DNA of 64,000 bases from Kineosporia babensis (GTDB taxonomy: Bacteria > Actinomycetota > Actinomycetes > Actinomycetales > Kineosporiaceae), in assembly GCF_021129305.1 (NCBI RefSeq), contig NZ_JAJOMB010000001.1:124001-188000 (forward strand), read 5' to 3'. How positions within the stretch are numbered: the first letter of the stretch is position 1; every line of letters begins with the position of its first letter. A program made the position numbers and the translations under genes. Below the pieces are notes generated by a model, which was not told the origin of the DNA, made no database searches, and was given only the letters and a program-made list of their open reading frames with translations. Below are positions 46,771 to 54,819 of the stretch, in pieces.

Positions 46771-48444
46771 GTGGACTCGGACGTCCTCCGCCTCGATGCT
46801 TCGTTCATCGACTACGCCATCCTGGCGTCCTACTTCGCGGTCGTCCTGGGGATCGGCGTCCTGGCCCGCCGGCAGGTCTCGAGCAGCATCGACTTCTTCC
46901 TCTCCGGCCGCTCGCTACCGGCCTGGGTGACCGGTCTGGCCTTCGTCTCGGCCAACCTCGGCGCCATCGAGATCATGGGGATGTCGGCCAACGGCGCGCA
47001 GTACGGCATGCCGACCATGCACTACTTCTGGATCGGCGCCGTGCCGGCCATGCTGTTCCTGGCCGTGGTCATGATGCCGTTCTACTACGGCTCGAAAGTC
47101 CGCTCGGTGCCGGAGTTCATGCTGCGCCGCTTCGGCCCGGCCGCGCACCTGGTCAACGCGGTCAGCTTCGCCCTGGCCCAGGTGCTGATCGCCGGCGTGA
47201 ACCTGTACCTGCTGGGGACGATCGTCAATGTGCTGCTGGGCTGGCCGTTGTGGCTCTCGCTGATCGTGGCGGCGGCGATCGTGCTGGTCTACACCACCCT
47301 GGGCGGGCTCTCGGCGGCGATCTACAACGAGGTGCTGCAGTTCTTCGTGATCGTCGCCGCGCTGCTGCCGCTCACCCTGGCCGGCCTGCACAAGGTCGGC
47401 GGCTGGGAGGGCCTGAAGGAGAAGGTGGCCGCCAGCCCGGGTGGCGCCGAGCAGCTCTCGGCCTGGCCCGGCAACGAGCTGTCCGGGTTCTCGAACAACT
47501 TCCTGTCGGTCGTCGGCATCATCTTCGGCCTGGGCTTCGTGCTCTCCTTCGGCTACTGGACCACCAACTTCGTCGAGGTCCAGCGGGCGATGGCCTCCAA
47601 GAGCATGTCGGCCGCCCGCCGTACCCCGGTGATCGGCGCCTTCCCCAAGCTGTTCATCCCGTTCATCGTGGTGATCCCCGGCATGATCGCCGCGGTCTCG
47701 GTGCAGGAGATGATCCAGTACAAGGGCGACGGCAGCGGCAACGTCACCTACAACGACGCCTTGCTGCTGCTGATGCGCGACCTGCTGCCCAACGGCCTGC
47801 TCGGCCTGGCGATCACCGGTCTGCTGGCCGCGTTCATGGCCGGGATGGCCGCCAACATCAGCGCTTTCAACACAGTCTTCAGCTACGACATCTGGCAGAC
47901 CTACGTGGTCAAGGACCGGCCCGACGGCTACTACCTCAAGGTCGGGCGCTGGGTCACCATCATCGCCACGGTGGCCGCGATCTTCACCGCCCTGATCGCC
48001 TCGGGCTACTCGAACCTGATGGACTACCTGCAGCAGCTGTTCTCGTTCTTCAACGCCCCGCTGTTCGCCACCTTCATCCTCGGGATGTTCTGGAAGCGGA
48101 TGACGCCCACCGCCGGCTGGGTCGGCCTGGTGGTCGGAACCAGTTCCGCAGTCTTCGTGTTCATCCTGTCCGAGACCGAGGTGATCAGCCTGCAGGGCCA
48201 GGGCGCGAGCTTCCTGGCCGCGGGGGTGGCGTTCGTGGCCGACATCGTGGTGAGCGTGCTGGTGACCATGGTGACCGCACCGAAGCCGGAAACCGAGCTG
48301 CGCGGCCTGGTCTACTCGCTCACCCCGAAGGCCGACCTCAGCGAGAACCGGACCGGCGACGAGGCCGTCTGGTACCGCTCCACCCCGATGCTCGTCGGTG
48401 TCGCCGCGGTGCTCACCGTGGCCCTGAACATCATCTTCTTCTAA
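46771..48444 (+). CDS. Sodium:solute symporter family (SSS) transporter
   Basis: About 557 residues from the GTG at 46771, chosen because AGGGGG lies six bases upstream; the GTG at 46753 lacks such a site. About 13-14 membrane segments with SSS features (IDFFLSGRSLPAWVTGLAFVSANLGAIEIMGMSANGAQYG near the N-terminus). It is of the large SGLT/VcSGLT-like group, so a sugar or similar solute is likely. A small two-TM protein gene follows after 12 bp. Confidence 0.88.
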   Translation: MDSDVLRLDASFIDYAILASYFAVVLGIGVLARRQVSSSIDFFLSGRSLPAWVTGLAFVSANLGAIEIMGMSANGAQYGMPTMHYFWIGAVPAMLFLAVVMMPFYYGSKVRSVPEFMLRRFGPAAHLVNAVSFALAQVLIAGVNLYLLGTIVNVLLGWPLWLSLIVAAAIVLVYTTLGGLSAAIYNEVLQFFVIVAALLPLTLAGLHKVGGWEGLKEKVAASPGGAEQLSAWPGNELSGFSNNFLSVVGIIFGLGFVLSFGYWTTNFVEVQRAMASKSMSAARRTPVIGAFPKLFIPFIVVIPGMIAAVSVQEMIQYKGDGSGNVTYNDALLLLMRDLLPNGLLGLAITGLLAAFMAGMAANISAFNTVFSYDIWQTYVVKDRPDGYYLKVGRWVTIIATVAAIFTALIASGYSNLMDYLQQLFSFFNAPLFATFILGMFWKRMTPTAGWVGLVVGTSSAVFVFILSETEVISLQGQGASFLAAGVAFVADIVVSVLVTMVTAPKPETELRGLVYSLTPKADLSENRTGDEAVWYRSTPMLVGVAAVLTVALNIIFF

Positions 48445-48456
48445 GGAGGTCCCGCC

Positions 48457-48732
48457 ATGGCGCAAGTGCAGAAGACCACCACCGCGGGCGCGTTCGACAT
48501 CCGCAGCATCATCGGCGGCCTGATCGGGCTGTACGGAGTGGTCCTGGTGGTGATGGGCCTGTGGTTCACCGACGACAGCGAGATCGCCCGGGCCGACGGG
48601 ATCAACCTGAACCTGCGGGTGGGCATCGGGCTGCTGGTGTTCGCCGCGATCATGGTGGCCTGGGTGGTGCTGCGGCCGCTGCGGGTACCGGCCGAAGACA
48701 CCCCCGATGACGCGAAGCCCGTTGCCGGGTAA
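48457..48732 (+). CDS. Small two-TM protein paired with SSS transporter
   Basis: 91 residues with an ideal ribosome-binding site (AAGGAGG). Two membrane segments (~20-40 and ~52-72) are connected by a short polar loop with an acidic DDSEIARADGI. The placement directly after the symporter suggests an accessory subunit; no known domain is recognised. Confidence 0.7.
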   Translation: MAQVQKTTTAGAFDIRSIIGGLIGLYGVVLVVMGLWFTDDSEIARADGINLNLRVGIGLLVFAAIMVAWVVLRPLRVPAEDTPDDAKPVAG

Positions 48733-48773
48733 CGTGAGAGCGGTCCGTCCGTTCCCGAGTCAGGAGTAGACCG

Positions 48774-49187
48774 ATGGCCACGCGCGCCCTTCCGGAAAGC
48801 CACCAGGACCTGCTGGAAAGAGCCAATTTCGCTCATCTGGCCACGATCCGCCCGGACGGGTCGCCGCAGAGCAGCGTGATGTGGTTCGAGTGGGACGGCG
48901 ATGTGCTGCGGCTGACCCACACCAAGAACCGGCAGAAGTTCGCCAACCTGCAGAACGAGCCCCGGGTGGCGTTCTCGATCCTGGACCCGGAGAACCCGTA
49001 CCGGTTCCTGGAGGTGCGGGCCCGGCTGGAGAAGATCGAGGACGACGACGAGCAGGCCTCGTTCTACAAGTCGCTGCAGGTGCGATACGGCAACGTCTAC
49101 CCGATCCCGGATGCGGACGTCCGGGTGATCCTGACCTTCCGCCCGGAGTCGTACATCGCTGTGGTCAACGGCTCGGTGATCAACTGA
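48774..49187 (+). CDS. PPOX-class F420-dependent oxidoreductase
   Basis: 137 residues with the split-barrel flavin/deazaflavin fold: FAHLATIRPDGSPQSSVMWFEWDGDVLRLTHTKNRQKFANLQNEPRVAFSI. This is the actinobacterial PPOX-class F420-binding group, which reduces diverse substrates with F420H2. The substrate is unknown. CAGGAG precedes the start. Its end overlaps the convergent gene by 8 bp. Confidence 0.88.
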   Translation: MATRALPESHQDLLERANFAHLATIRPDGSPQSSVMWFEWDGDVLRLTHTKNRQKFANLQNEPRVAFSILDPENPYRFLEVRARLEKIEDDDEQASFYKSLQVRYGNVYPIPDADVRVILTFRPESYIAVVNGSVIN

Positions 49188-49905
49188 GCGGCTCGCCGAG
49201 GATGGTCGGGGCCTGGACCAGCGAGGGCCCGTACCAGGTCAGATGACGTCCGCTGACCAGCGCCGACGGCACCGGGGCGAAAGCCTCGGGGCCGTCGGTG
49301 GAGCTGAACGCGTAGGGCTCGTCGGGCAGTACCACCAGGTCCGGCCCGGCCGCGATCAGCTCTTCCAGCGGAACTCTCGGATAGCGCTCCGGGTGCGTGG
49401 CAAAGACGTTGTCGATGCCGAGCCGGGCCAGCACGTCACCGGTGAACGTGTCGCGGCCGACCACCATCCACGGACGTCTCCAGACCGGGACGATCGCCCG
49501 TCGCCTTGCTCGCTGGTTCGGTAGTGCGGCCCAGGCCTTTTCCGCGTCGGCCAGCCATTGCGGCGACCCGAGACCACAAGCGTCCGTAAGCATTTCTCTG
49601 AGGCCCTGGAACGCCTCGGGCACAGTTCGGATCCGGGTGACCCACACCTTGAGGCCGGCCGCCCTGAGCGCATCAAGGTCGGGAACCCGGTTCTCTTCCT
49701 CGTTGGCCACCACGAGGTCCGGTCTCAGCGCAATGATTTTCTCGAGATCAGGATTCTTGGTGCCGCGAATCCGGGTGACGTCGAGATCGGCCGGATGAGT
49801 GCACCAATCGGTTGCCCCGACGAGCATTTCGGGGGCGGTAGCGGCGATGCTCTCGGTCAACGAGGGGACGATCGAGACCACCCGGCGAACCTCAGTAGTC
49901 GCCAT
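49180..49905 (-). CDS. Cytosolic helical-backbone metal receptor (BtuF-like)
   Basis: About 241 residues from the ATG at 49905 with GGGAAG upstream. It shows the type III substrate-binding fold: VVSIVPSLTESIAATAPEMLVGATDWCTHP, LEKIIALRPDLVVANEEEN, and a C-terminal AAGPDLVVLPDEPYAF. BtuF/FhuD-like proteins bind cobalamin or siderophores, but here there is no signal peptide or lipobox, so the protein is cytoplasmic. It overlaps the MarR gene end by 14 bp and lies downstream of the B12-dependent mutase, so a cobalamin role is plausible. Confidence 0.78.
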   Translation of the reverse strand: MATTEVRRVVSIVPSLTESIAATAPEMLVGATDWCTHPADLDVTRIRGTKNPDLEKIIALRPDLVVANEEENRVPDLDALRAAGLKVWVTRIRTVPEAFQGLREMLTDACGLGSPQWLADAEKAWAALPNQRARRRAIVPVWRRPWMVVGRDTFTGDVLARLGIDNVFATHPERYPRVPLEELIAAGPDLVVLPDEPYAFSSTDGPEAFAPVPSALVSGRHLTWYGPSLVQAPTILGEPLS

Positions 49906-50389
49906 GAGCTTCCCGGAATCGCTTGAGTACTCCGTTGAGCGCGCTGATGTCCTCGTTGCCGATTCCCATGGCCGTGAACACTTCCCGGTTGAGGTTTTCC
50001 GTCGCCTTGGCCACGACCTCCCGCCCTTGCGAAGTGATCTCGGCCAAGGTGGTACGCCGATCGGTGGGATGCGGCACCCGCTGAACCAGACCGCGCTTCT
50101 CACAGCGGTCCACGGCATTGGTGATGCTGGCCGGATGCACCTGCAGCCGGGCGCCGATGCGGGAGAGCGGCAGCGCGCCGGCCTTGCTGAAGGCCAGCAA
50201 CTGCAGCAGTTCGTAGCGGGAGAAGGTCAGGTCGTGCGGCCGTAGCGCCTCTTCCACCCGGGCCATCAGAATCTGCTGCGCCCGCACGATCGAGGTGACG
50301 GCGGCCATGCCGGGCGCTGCTTCTTCCCAGCCGTGCTCTTCCCATTGACGCCGGGCCTCGTCGATCGGATCGAACGCAAGCTTGGCCAT
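49892..50389 (-). CDS. MarR-family transcriptional regulator
   Basis: 165 residues with the winged helix (FSRYELLQLLAFSKAGALPLSRIGARLQVHPASITNAVDRCEKRGLVQRVPHPTDRRTTLAEIT), including the wing D-R-R motif. AAGGGG precedes the start. It lies 37 bp downstream of the mutase gene on the same strand and overlaps the metal-receptor gene, so the three form a probable operon. Some MarR regulators sense CoA thioesters or aromatic acids; the ligand here is unknown. Confidence 0.88.
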   Translation of the reverse strand: MAKLAFDPIDEARRQWEEHGWEEAAPGMAAVTSIVRAQQILMARVEEALRPHDLTFSRYELLQLLAFSKAGALPLSRIGARLQVHPASITNAVDRCEKRGLVQRVPHPTDRRTTLAEITSQGREVVAKATENLNREVFTAMGIGNEDISALNGVLKRFREAHGDY

Positions 50390-50405
50390 CCGGTGAACCC
50401 CTTAA

Positions 50406-50447
50406 ACGTTGCGACGGTACTGCTTTTCAGACGTTACGACGGTACTG
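50406..50447 (-). repeat. 17-bp direct repeat duplicating the 3' end of the mutase gene
   Basis: ACGTTGCGACGGTACTG (50406-50422) and ACGTTACGACGGTACTG (50431-50447) differ at one base. On the minus strand both encode QYRRNV plus stop, but 25 bp apart and thus in different frames. The copy beyond the real stop looks like a scar of a small tandem duplication. Confidence 0.75.
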
Positions 50448-53400
50448 CCCGCCGACCTCGAAGAATGCCTCAGTGATCTGGCCCAGGGAGCAGCAGCGTA
50501 CGGCCTGCATCAGCGCCTCGAACACGTTGCCCCCGTCGGCCGCTGCCCGCTTGAGTTCCTCCAGCGCGGCCGGGGCCTCGTTCCGGTGCGCTTTGTGGAA
50601 AGCGTTGAGCCGATCCAACTGCGAGCGTTTCTCCTCCTCGGTGGCGCGGATCAAACCCGTGGCGGCCACCGGCGTCCGTTCGTTCTGGGGTGGCAGGAAG
50701 GTGTTCACCCCGATCAGTGGCAGCGACCCGTCGTGCTTGCGCTGCTCGTACAGCATCGACTCGTCCTGGATCTTCCCGCGCTGATAGCCGGTTTCCATCG
50801 CCCCCAGCACCCCGCCGCGTTCGCTGATCCGGTCGAACTCGGCCAGCACGGCTTCTTCCACCAGATCGGTCAGCTCGGAGACGAGGTAGGAGCCCTGCAG
50901 CGGATTCTCGTTCATCGACAGGCCCCACTCCGCGTCGATGATCAGCTGAATCGCCAGGGCCCGGCGCACCGACTGTTCGGTGGGCGTGGTCACGGCTTCG
51001 TCATAAGCATTGGTGTGCAGCGAATTCGCATTGTCGTAGAGCGCGCACAGAGCCTGCAGGGTGGTACGGATGTCGTTGAAGTTCATCTCCTGGGCGTGCA
51101 GCGAACGACCCGAAGTCTGTACGTGATATTTCAGCTTCTGGCTGCGTTCGCCGGCCCCGTACTTGTTGCGCAGGGCCACGGCCCAGATCCGGCGGGCCAC
51201 CCGGCCGAGCACGGTGTATTCCGCGTCCATGCCGTTGCTGAAGAAGAACGACAGGTTGGGCGCGAAGTCGTCGATCTTCATCCCGCGGGCGAGATAGCTT
51301 TCCACGTAGGTGAATCCGTTGGCCAGGGTGAAGGCGAGCTGGCTGATCGGGTTGGCTCCGGCCTCGGCTATGTGATAGCCGCTGATCGAGACCGAGTAGA
51401 AATTGCGAACCCCGTTACCGATGAACCATTCCTGCACATCGGCCATCGCCCGCAAGGAGAACTCGGTGCTGAAGATGCAGGTGTTCTGGCCCTGGTCCTC
51501 TTTCAGGATGTCGGCCTGCACCGTGCCCCGCACCGTCTGCAGCACCCGGGCCCGGGTTTGTTCCGGGTCAGCGTCGGGATGCGCTTCGAGCCGCTGTTCG
51601 ATCGCGGTGTTGAGGAACATCGCCAGGATCGCCGGGGCCGGGCCGTTGATCGTCATGGAAACCGATGTGGTCGGCGAGCACAGGTCGAAACCGGCGTACA
51701 GCTGGCGCATGTCATCCAGCGTCGCGATGCTCACACCCGAGGTTCCGACCTTGCCGTAGATGTCCGGCCGGGGGTCTGGGTCGCGGCCGTAGAGGGTGAC
51801 GGAGTCGAACGCTGTGGACAGGCGGGTGGCGGGCTGCCTTTCGGCCAGGAGGTGGAAGCGGCGGTTGGTGCGCTTGGCATCGCCCTCGCCGGCGAACATG
51901 CGGGCTGGGGACTCGGCATCGCGCTTGAACCGGAACACGCCCGCGGTGAAGGGGAATACTCCGGGGAGGTTTTCTTCGCGTAGGTAGCGGGTCAGGTCGC
52001 CGTGGTCGGTGGTTTTGGGGAGGGCTACGCGGGGGATGTCGCTGCCGGACAGCGTGCTTCGGCGGATCTCGGTGGTTTGCTGGCGGCCGCGGATTTCAGT
52101 GGTGAAGGTTTGCCCGCTGTAAGCCTTTACGGTGTTGGGCCATTCGTTGAGCTGCTTGCGGACGTCGGTGGGCACGCTTTGCTCGGCGGTGGCGGCCAGG
52201 GTTTGGAGGGCGTCTAGAGCCGTTTCCATTTCTGGCGTAAGTTCACCAACAGCCGTACCCAGATGCTGAACCTTCCGCGCCGCCGCAGCGATCACCTCTG
52301 TCTCACTCCGGTAATCGCGCAGTATCGCAGCAATCTCGGCCAGGTAGCGCACCCGCTCAGCCGGAATCACCGCCGTCGACTGCGAGGACGTCTTCACCGA
52401 AACCTCCGGCAGCACTCCCCCGGCAATCCCTAGCAGCCCCCGCACATGCTGGTACAACGCCGTAACCCCGGAATCGTTGAACCGGGCCGCGCTGGTGCCG
52501 AAGACCGGCATCTGCTCCCAGGGCACCCCGAACGCCTCACGGTTGCGCATGACCTGTTTCGACACGTCCCGAAGCGCATCCTGTGCCCCGCGCCGCTCGA
52601 ACTTGTTGATCGCCACCACGTCGGCAAAATCCAGCATGTCGATCTTTTCCAGCTGCGACGCGGCGCCGAACTCCGGGGTCATCACGTACAGCGACACATC
52701 AGCCAGGTCCACGATCCCCGTGTCGCCCTGCCCGATGCCCGGCGTCTCCACGATCACCAGGTCGTATCCCGCGGCCTTGCACACGCTGATCGCGTCGGGC
52801 AGGCACTGCGGTACTTGCCCACCGGCACTACGCGTAGCCAGCGAACGGAAGAAGGTCAGGCCGGGCTGCAGCGAGTTCATCCGGATCCGATCACCCAGCA
52901 GCGCTCCCCCACCGCGCCGCCGGCTCGGATCGACCGCGATCACCGCCACCCGGAGCTTGTCCTGCTGATCGGCCCGCAGTCGGCGCACCAGCTCGTCGGT
53001 GAGTGAGGACTTGCCCGACCCGCCCGTGCCGGTGATACCCAGAACCATTGCGTTGCTTGCGGTCTGTCGGATCTCCTCCAGCCAGCCTGGCTCTGCTGCT
53101 CCGGCCTCGATCACCGAGATCGCCCGGGCCAGCGCCGGATCCGCTCCTGCCCGCACCTGCTCAACGCTCGGGATCGAAGCCGCCAGATCCCGGTCCGCCT
53201 CCTGCACAACCGAACTGATCATTCCGGCCAGGCCCAGCCGCTGCCCATCGTCCGGCGAGAAGATCAGGACGCCCCGCTGCCGCAGCGCCTGGATCTCCTC
53301 CGGCACGATCACTCCGCCACCACCACCGAAGACCCGTACTTGCGGAGCACCACGCTCGGCCAGCAGGTCCACGAGATAGCTGAAGTACTCCAGGTGCCCG

Positions 53401-53642
53401 CCCTGGTAGGAACTGATCGCCACCCCGTGCACGTCTTCCTGCACGGCCGCCGTGACCACCGCGTCCACCGAGCGGTCGTGCCCGAGATGGATCACCTCGC
53501 AGCCCTGGGCCTGCAGGATCCGCCGCATGATGTTGATCGACGCGTCGTGCCCGTCGAACAGACTGGCCGCCGTCACGAACCGGACCGGAGCGCGTTCGGT
53601 GCGCAGACGCGTCCCCAGTTCTGGATCTTGTTCTTGCTCCAC
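50427..53642 (-). CDS. icmF: Fused isobutyryl-CoA mutase (IcmF)
   Basis: About 1071 residues from the GTG at 53642, which follows GGGGAGG; the longer frame starts with a TTG inside an inverted repeat. Domain order is diagnostic: an N-terminal B12-binding domain (FDGHDAS in place of DxHxxG), a MeaB/MeaI-like G-protein chaperone (Walker A TGTGGSGKSS; DPSRRRGGGALLGDRIRM; NKFERRG), then the mutase barrel (~520-1071). It interconverts isobutyryl- and n-butyryl-CoA using adenosylcobalamin, with the G domain handling cofactor loading. A MarR gene and a BtuF-like gene follow in the same direction. Confidence 0.95.
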   Translation of the reverse strand: MEQEQDPELGTRLRTERAPVRFVTAASLFDGHDASINIMRRILQAQGCEVIHLGHDRSVDAVVTAAVQEDVHGVAISSYQGGHLEYFSYLVDLLAERGAPQVRVFGGGGGVIVPEEIQALRQRGVLIFSPDDGQRLGLAGMISSVVQEADRDLAASIPSVEQVRAGADPALARAISVIEAGAAEPGWLEEIRQTASNAMVLGITGTGGSGKSSLTDELVRRLRADQQDKLRVAVIAVDPSRRRGGGALLGDRIRMNSLQPGLTFFRSLATRSAGGQVPQCLPDAISVCKAAGYDLVIVETPGIGQGDTGIVDLADVSLYVMTPEFGAASQLEKIDMLDFADVVAINKFERRGAQDALRDVSKQVMRNREAFGVPWEQMPVFGTSAARFNDSGVTALYQHVRGLLGIAGGVLPEVSVKTSSQSTAVIPAERVRYLAEIAAILRDYRSETEVIAAAARKVQHLGTAVGELTPEMETALDALQTLAATAEQSVPTDVRKQLNEWPNTVKAYSGQTFTTEIRGRQQTTEIRRSTLSGSDIPRVALPKTTDHGDLTRYLREENLPGVFPFTAGVFRFKRDAESPARMFAGEGDAKRTNRRFHLLAERQPATRLSTAFDSVTLYGRDPDPRPDIYGKVGTSGVSIATLDDMRQLYAGFDLCSPTTSVSMTINGPAPAILAMFLNTAIEQRLEAHPDADPEQTRARVLQTVRGTVQADILKEDQGQNTCIFSTEFSLRAMADVQEWFIGNGVRNFYSVSISGYHIAEAGANPISQLAFTLANGFTYVESYLARGMKIDDFAPNLSFFFSNGMDAEYTVLGRVARRIWAVALRNKYGAGERSQKLKYHVQTSGRSLHAQEMNFNDIRTTLQALCALYDNANSLHTNAYDEAVTTPTEQSVRRALAIQLIIDAEWGLSMNENPLQGSYLVSELTDLVEEAVLAEFDRISERGGVLGAMETGYQRGKIQDESMLYEQRKHDGSLPLIGVNTFLPPQNERTPVAATGLIRATEEEKRSQLDRLNAFHKAHRNEAPAALEELKRAAADGGNVFEALMQAVRCCSLGQITEAFFEVGGQYRRNV

Positions 53643-53664
53643 CGCATGCCTCCCCGCCGAGAAT

Positions 53665-53695
53665 GCTTGGACGTCCAACTATCGGACGTCCAAGC
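53665..53695. promoter_or_regulatory. Inverted repeat (operator or terminator) upstream of icmF
   Basis: Perfect 12-bp arms GCTTGGACGTCC (53665-53676) and GGACGTCCAAGC (53684-53695) with a 7-nt loop. The left part also contains the palindrome TTGGACGTCCAA. It lies 22 bp upstream of the icmF start and 3 bp after the stop of the GH16 gene, so it may bind a regulator of icmF, terminate GH16 transcription, or both. Confidence 0.6.
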
Positions 53696-53698
53696 AGG

Positions 53699-54616
53699 CT
53701 ACTGCGGCAGGAACGTGGTGTCGATGAGGGCGGTGTTGGCAACCGTCGGACGGCTCGGCCGGACCGTGCTGCCGAACGGCGACCAGTTGGCGCTGTGCCA
53801 GACGTTCTGCATGAACAGCGACGGACTCTGGGGGATCCGGTCCTTGGGGCCGCGGTAGTCCCAGAGCACGACCTTCCGGTTCCGGTCGTCGACGGTGTAG
53901 AAGGTGATCCGGTTCGTGCTCCAGTCGAACTTGTAGGTGCGGAACTGCTTGGCGGCGTTGAAGCCGGGGACCGGAGTGGTCTTGACCGGGAGGTTCTCGC
54001 CGGGCAGCAGGGCCTCGCAGTCGCTCACCCAGGACTTGATGTAGCAGTTCTTCAGCACCTGGCCGGTGCGCACGTTGACCACCCGGGTGATCGCGCGCGG
54101 GGTGTCGGTGAGCTCGTCGTAGTCGGTCCAGATCGTCATCCAGACCAGTTCCGGCTGCGAGCAGAGGAACTCGAAGTCGATCTCGTTGTTGTCCGGCAGA
54201 CCGTTGCCGTTGGTGTCGGCGTGGTCGCGGGAGTAGGTGAAAGCCGCGCTGATCACGCCGGGAGTGCCCGGCTGGTCGCTGCAGTCGGCGGTCTTCATCC
54301 GGCTGCCGAAGGTGCCGAACCGGTAGGCCTTGGTGCTCTCGAAGCCCACGCCGCCCATCGGGCCGGCCTCCGGGTTGGCCGGCAGAGTCAGCTTCAGGGC
54401 CTTGCCGTCGGCGGTGCCGGGCACCCGGGTAGCGGTTTCCAGGTTGGTGTAGGTGGTGTTCGGGCGGATCAAATTGGAGGACGTTGTGGTCCAGGGAAGT
54501 GTGCGGGTGGCACTGGCGGCCAGGGCCGGTTGGGCGACAAGTACTGAGACCAGTGCCGAGGAGGCCAGGGCCAGCGCGGCCCCACCGATCCGGCGAACCC
54601 GACCTGCTCCGAACAA
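53699..54616 (-). CDS. Secreted GH16-family glycoside hydrolase (second copy)
   Basis: About 305 residues from a TTG at 54616 with GGAGG five bases upstream; this start gives a clean signal peptide (RVRRIGG... to ALA). The catalytic motif is EIDFE (Glu145 and Glu149), again preceded by an Asp/Asn-rich loop DTNGNGLPDNNE. It shares the WDYRGPKDRIPQSPSLFMQNVWHS C-terminal block with the protein at 15695. The N-terminal strands differ more, so the two may act on related but different glucans. Confidence 0.82.
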   Translation of the reverse strand: MFGAGRVRRIGGAALALASSALVSVLVAQPALAASATRTLPWTTTSSNLIRPNTTYTNLETATRVPGTADGKALKLTLPANPEAGPMGGVGFESTKAYRFGTFGSRMKTADCSDQPGTPGVISAAFTYSRDHADTNGNGLPDNNEIDFEFLCSQPELVWMTIWTDYDELTDTPRAITRVVNVRTGQVLKNCYIKSWVSDCEALLPGENLPVKTTPVPGFNAAKQFRTYKFDWSTNRITFYTVDDRNRKVVLWDYRGPKDRIPQSPSLFMQNVWHSANWSPFGSTVRPSRPTVANTALIDTTFLPQ

Positions 54617-54819
54617 CGTGCCCTCCTGGCTGTCTATGTGGACTGTGCAGTAGACCCAGGAAGACGTGTCGTCAGCAGGAACGGGCATCCAAGTAGATGC
54701 GGGAAAGTGCGCGCAGCGGTCCACTCGAACGCCGGATCGAGCCCTTTTCAGGCTGGAGAATCCACTCGGACAGGCCAGAGCGCAGGCTGAGAACCCGGCG
54801 GATCTTGAGGTTTCGCCGA

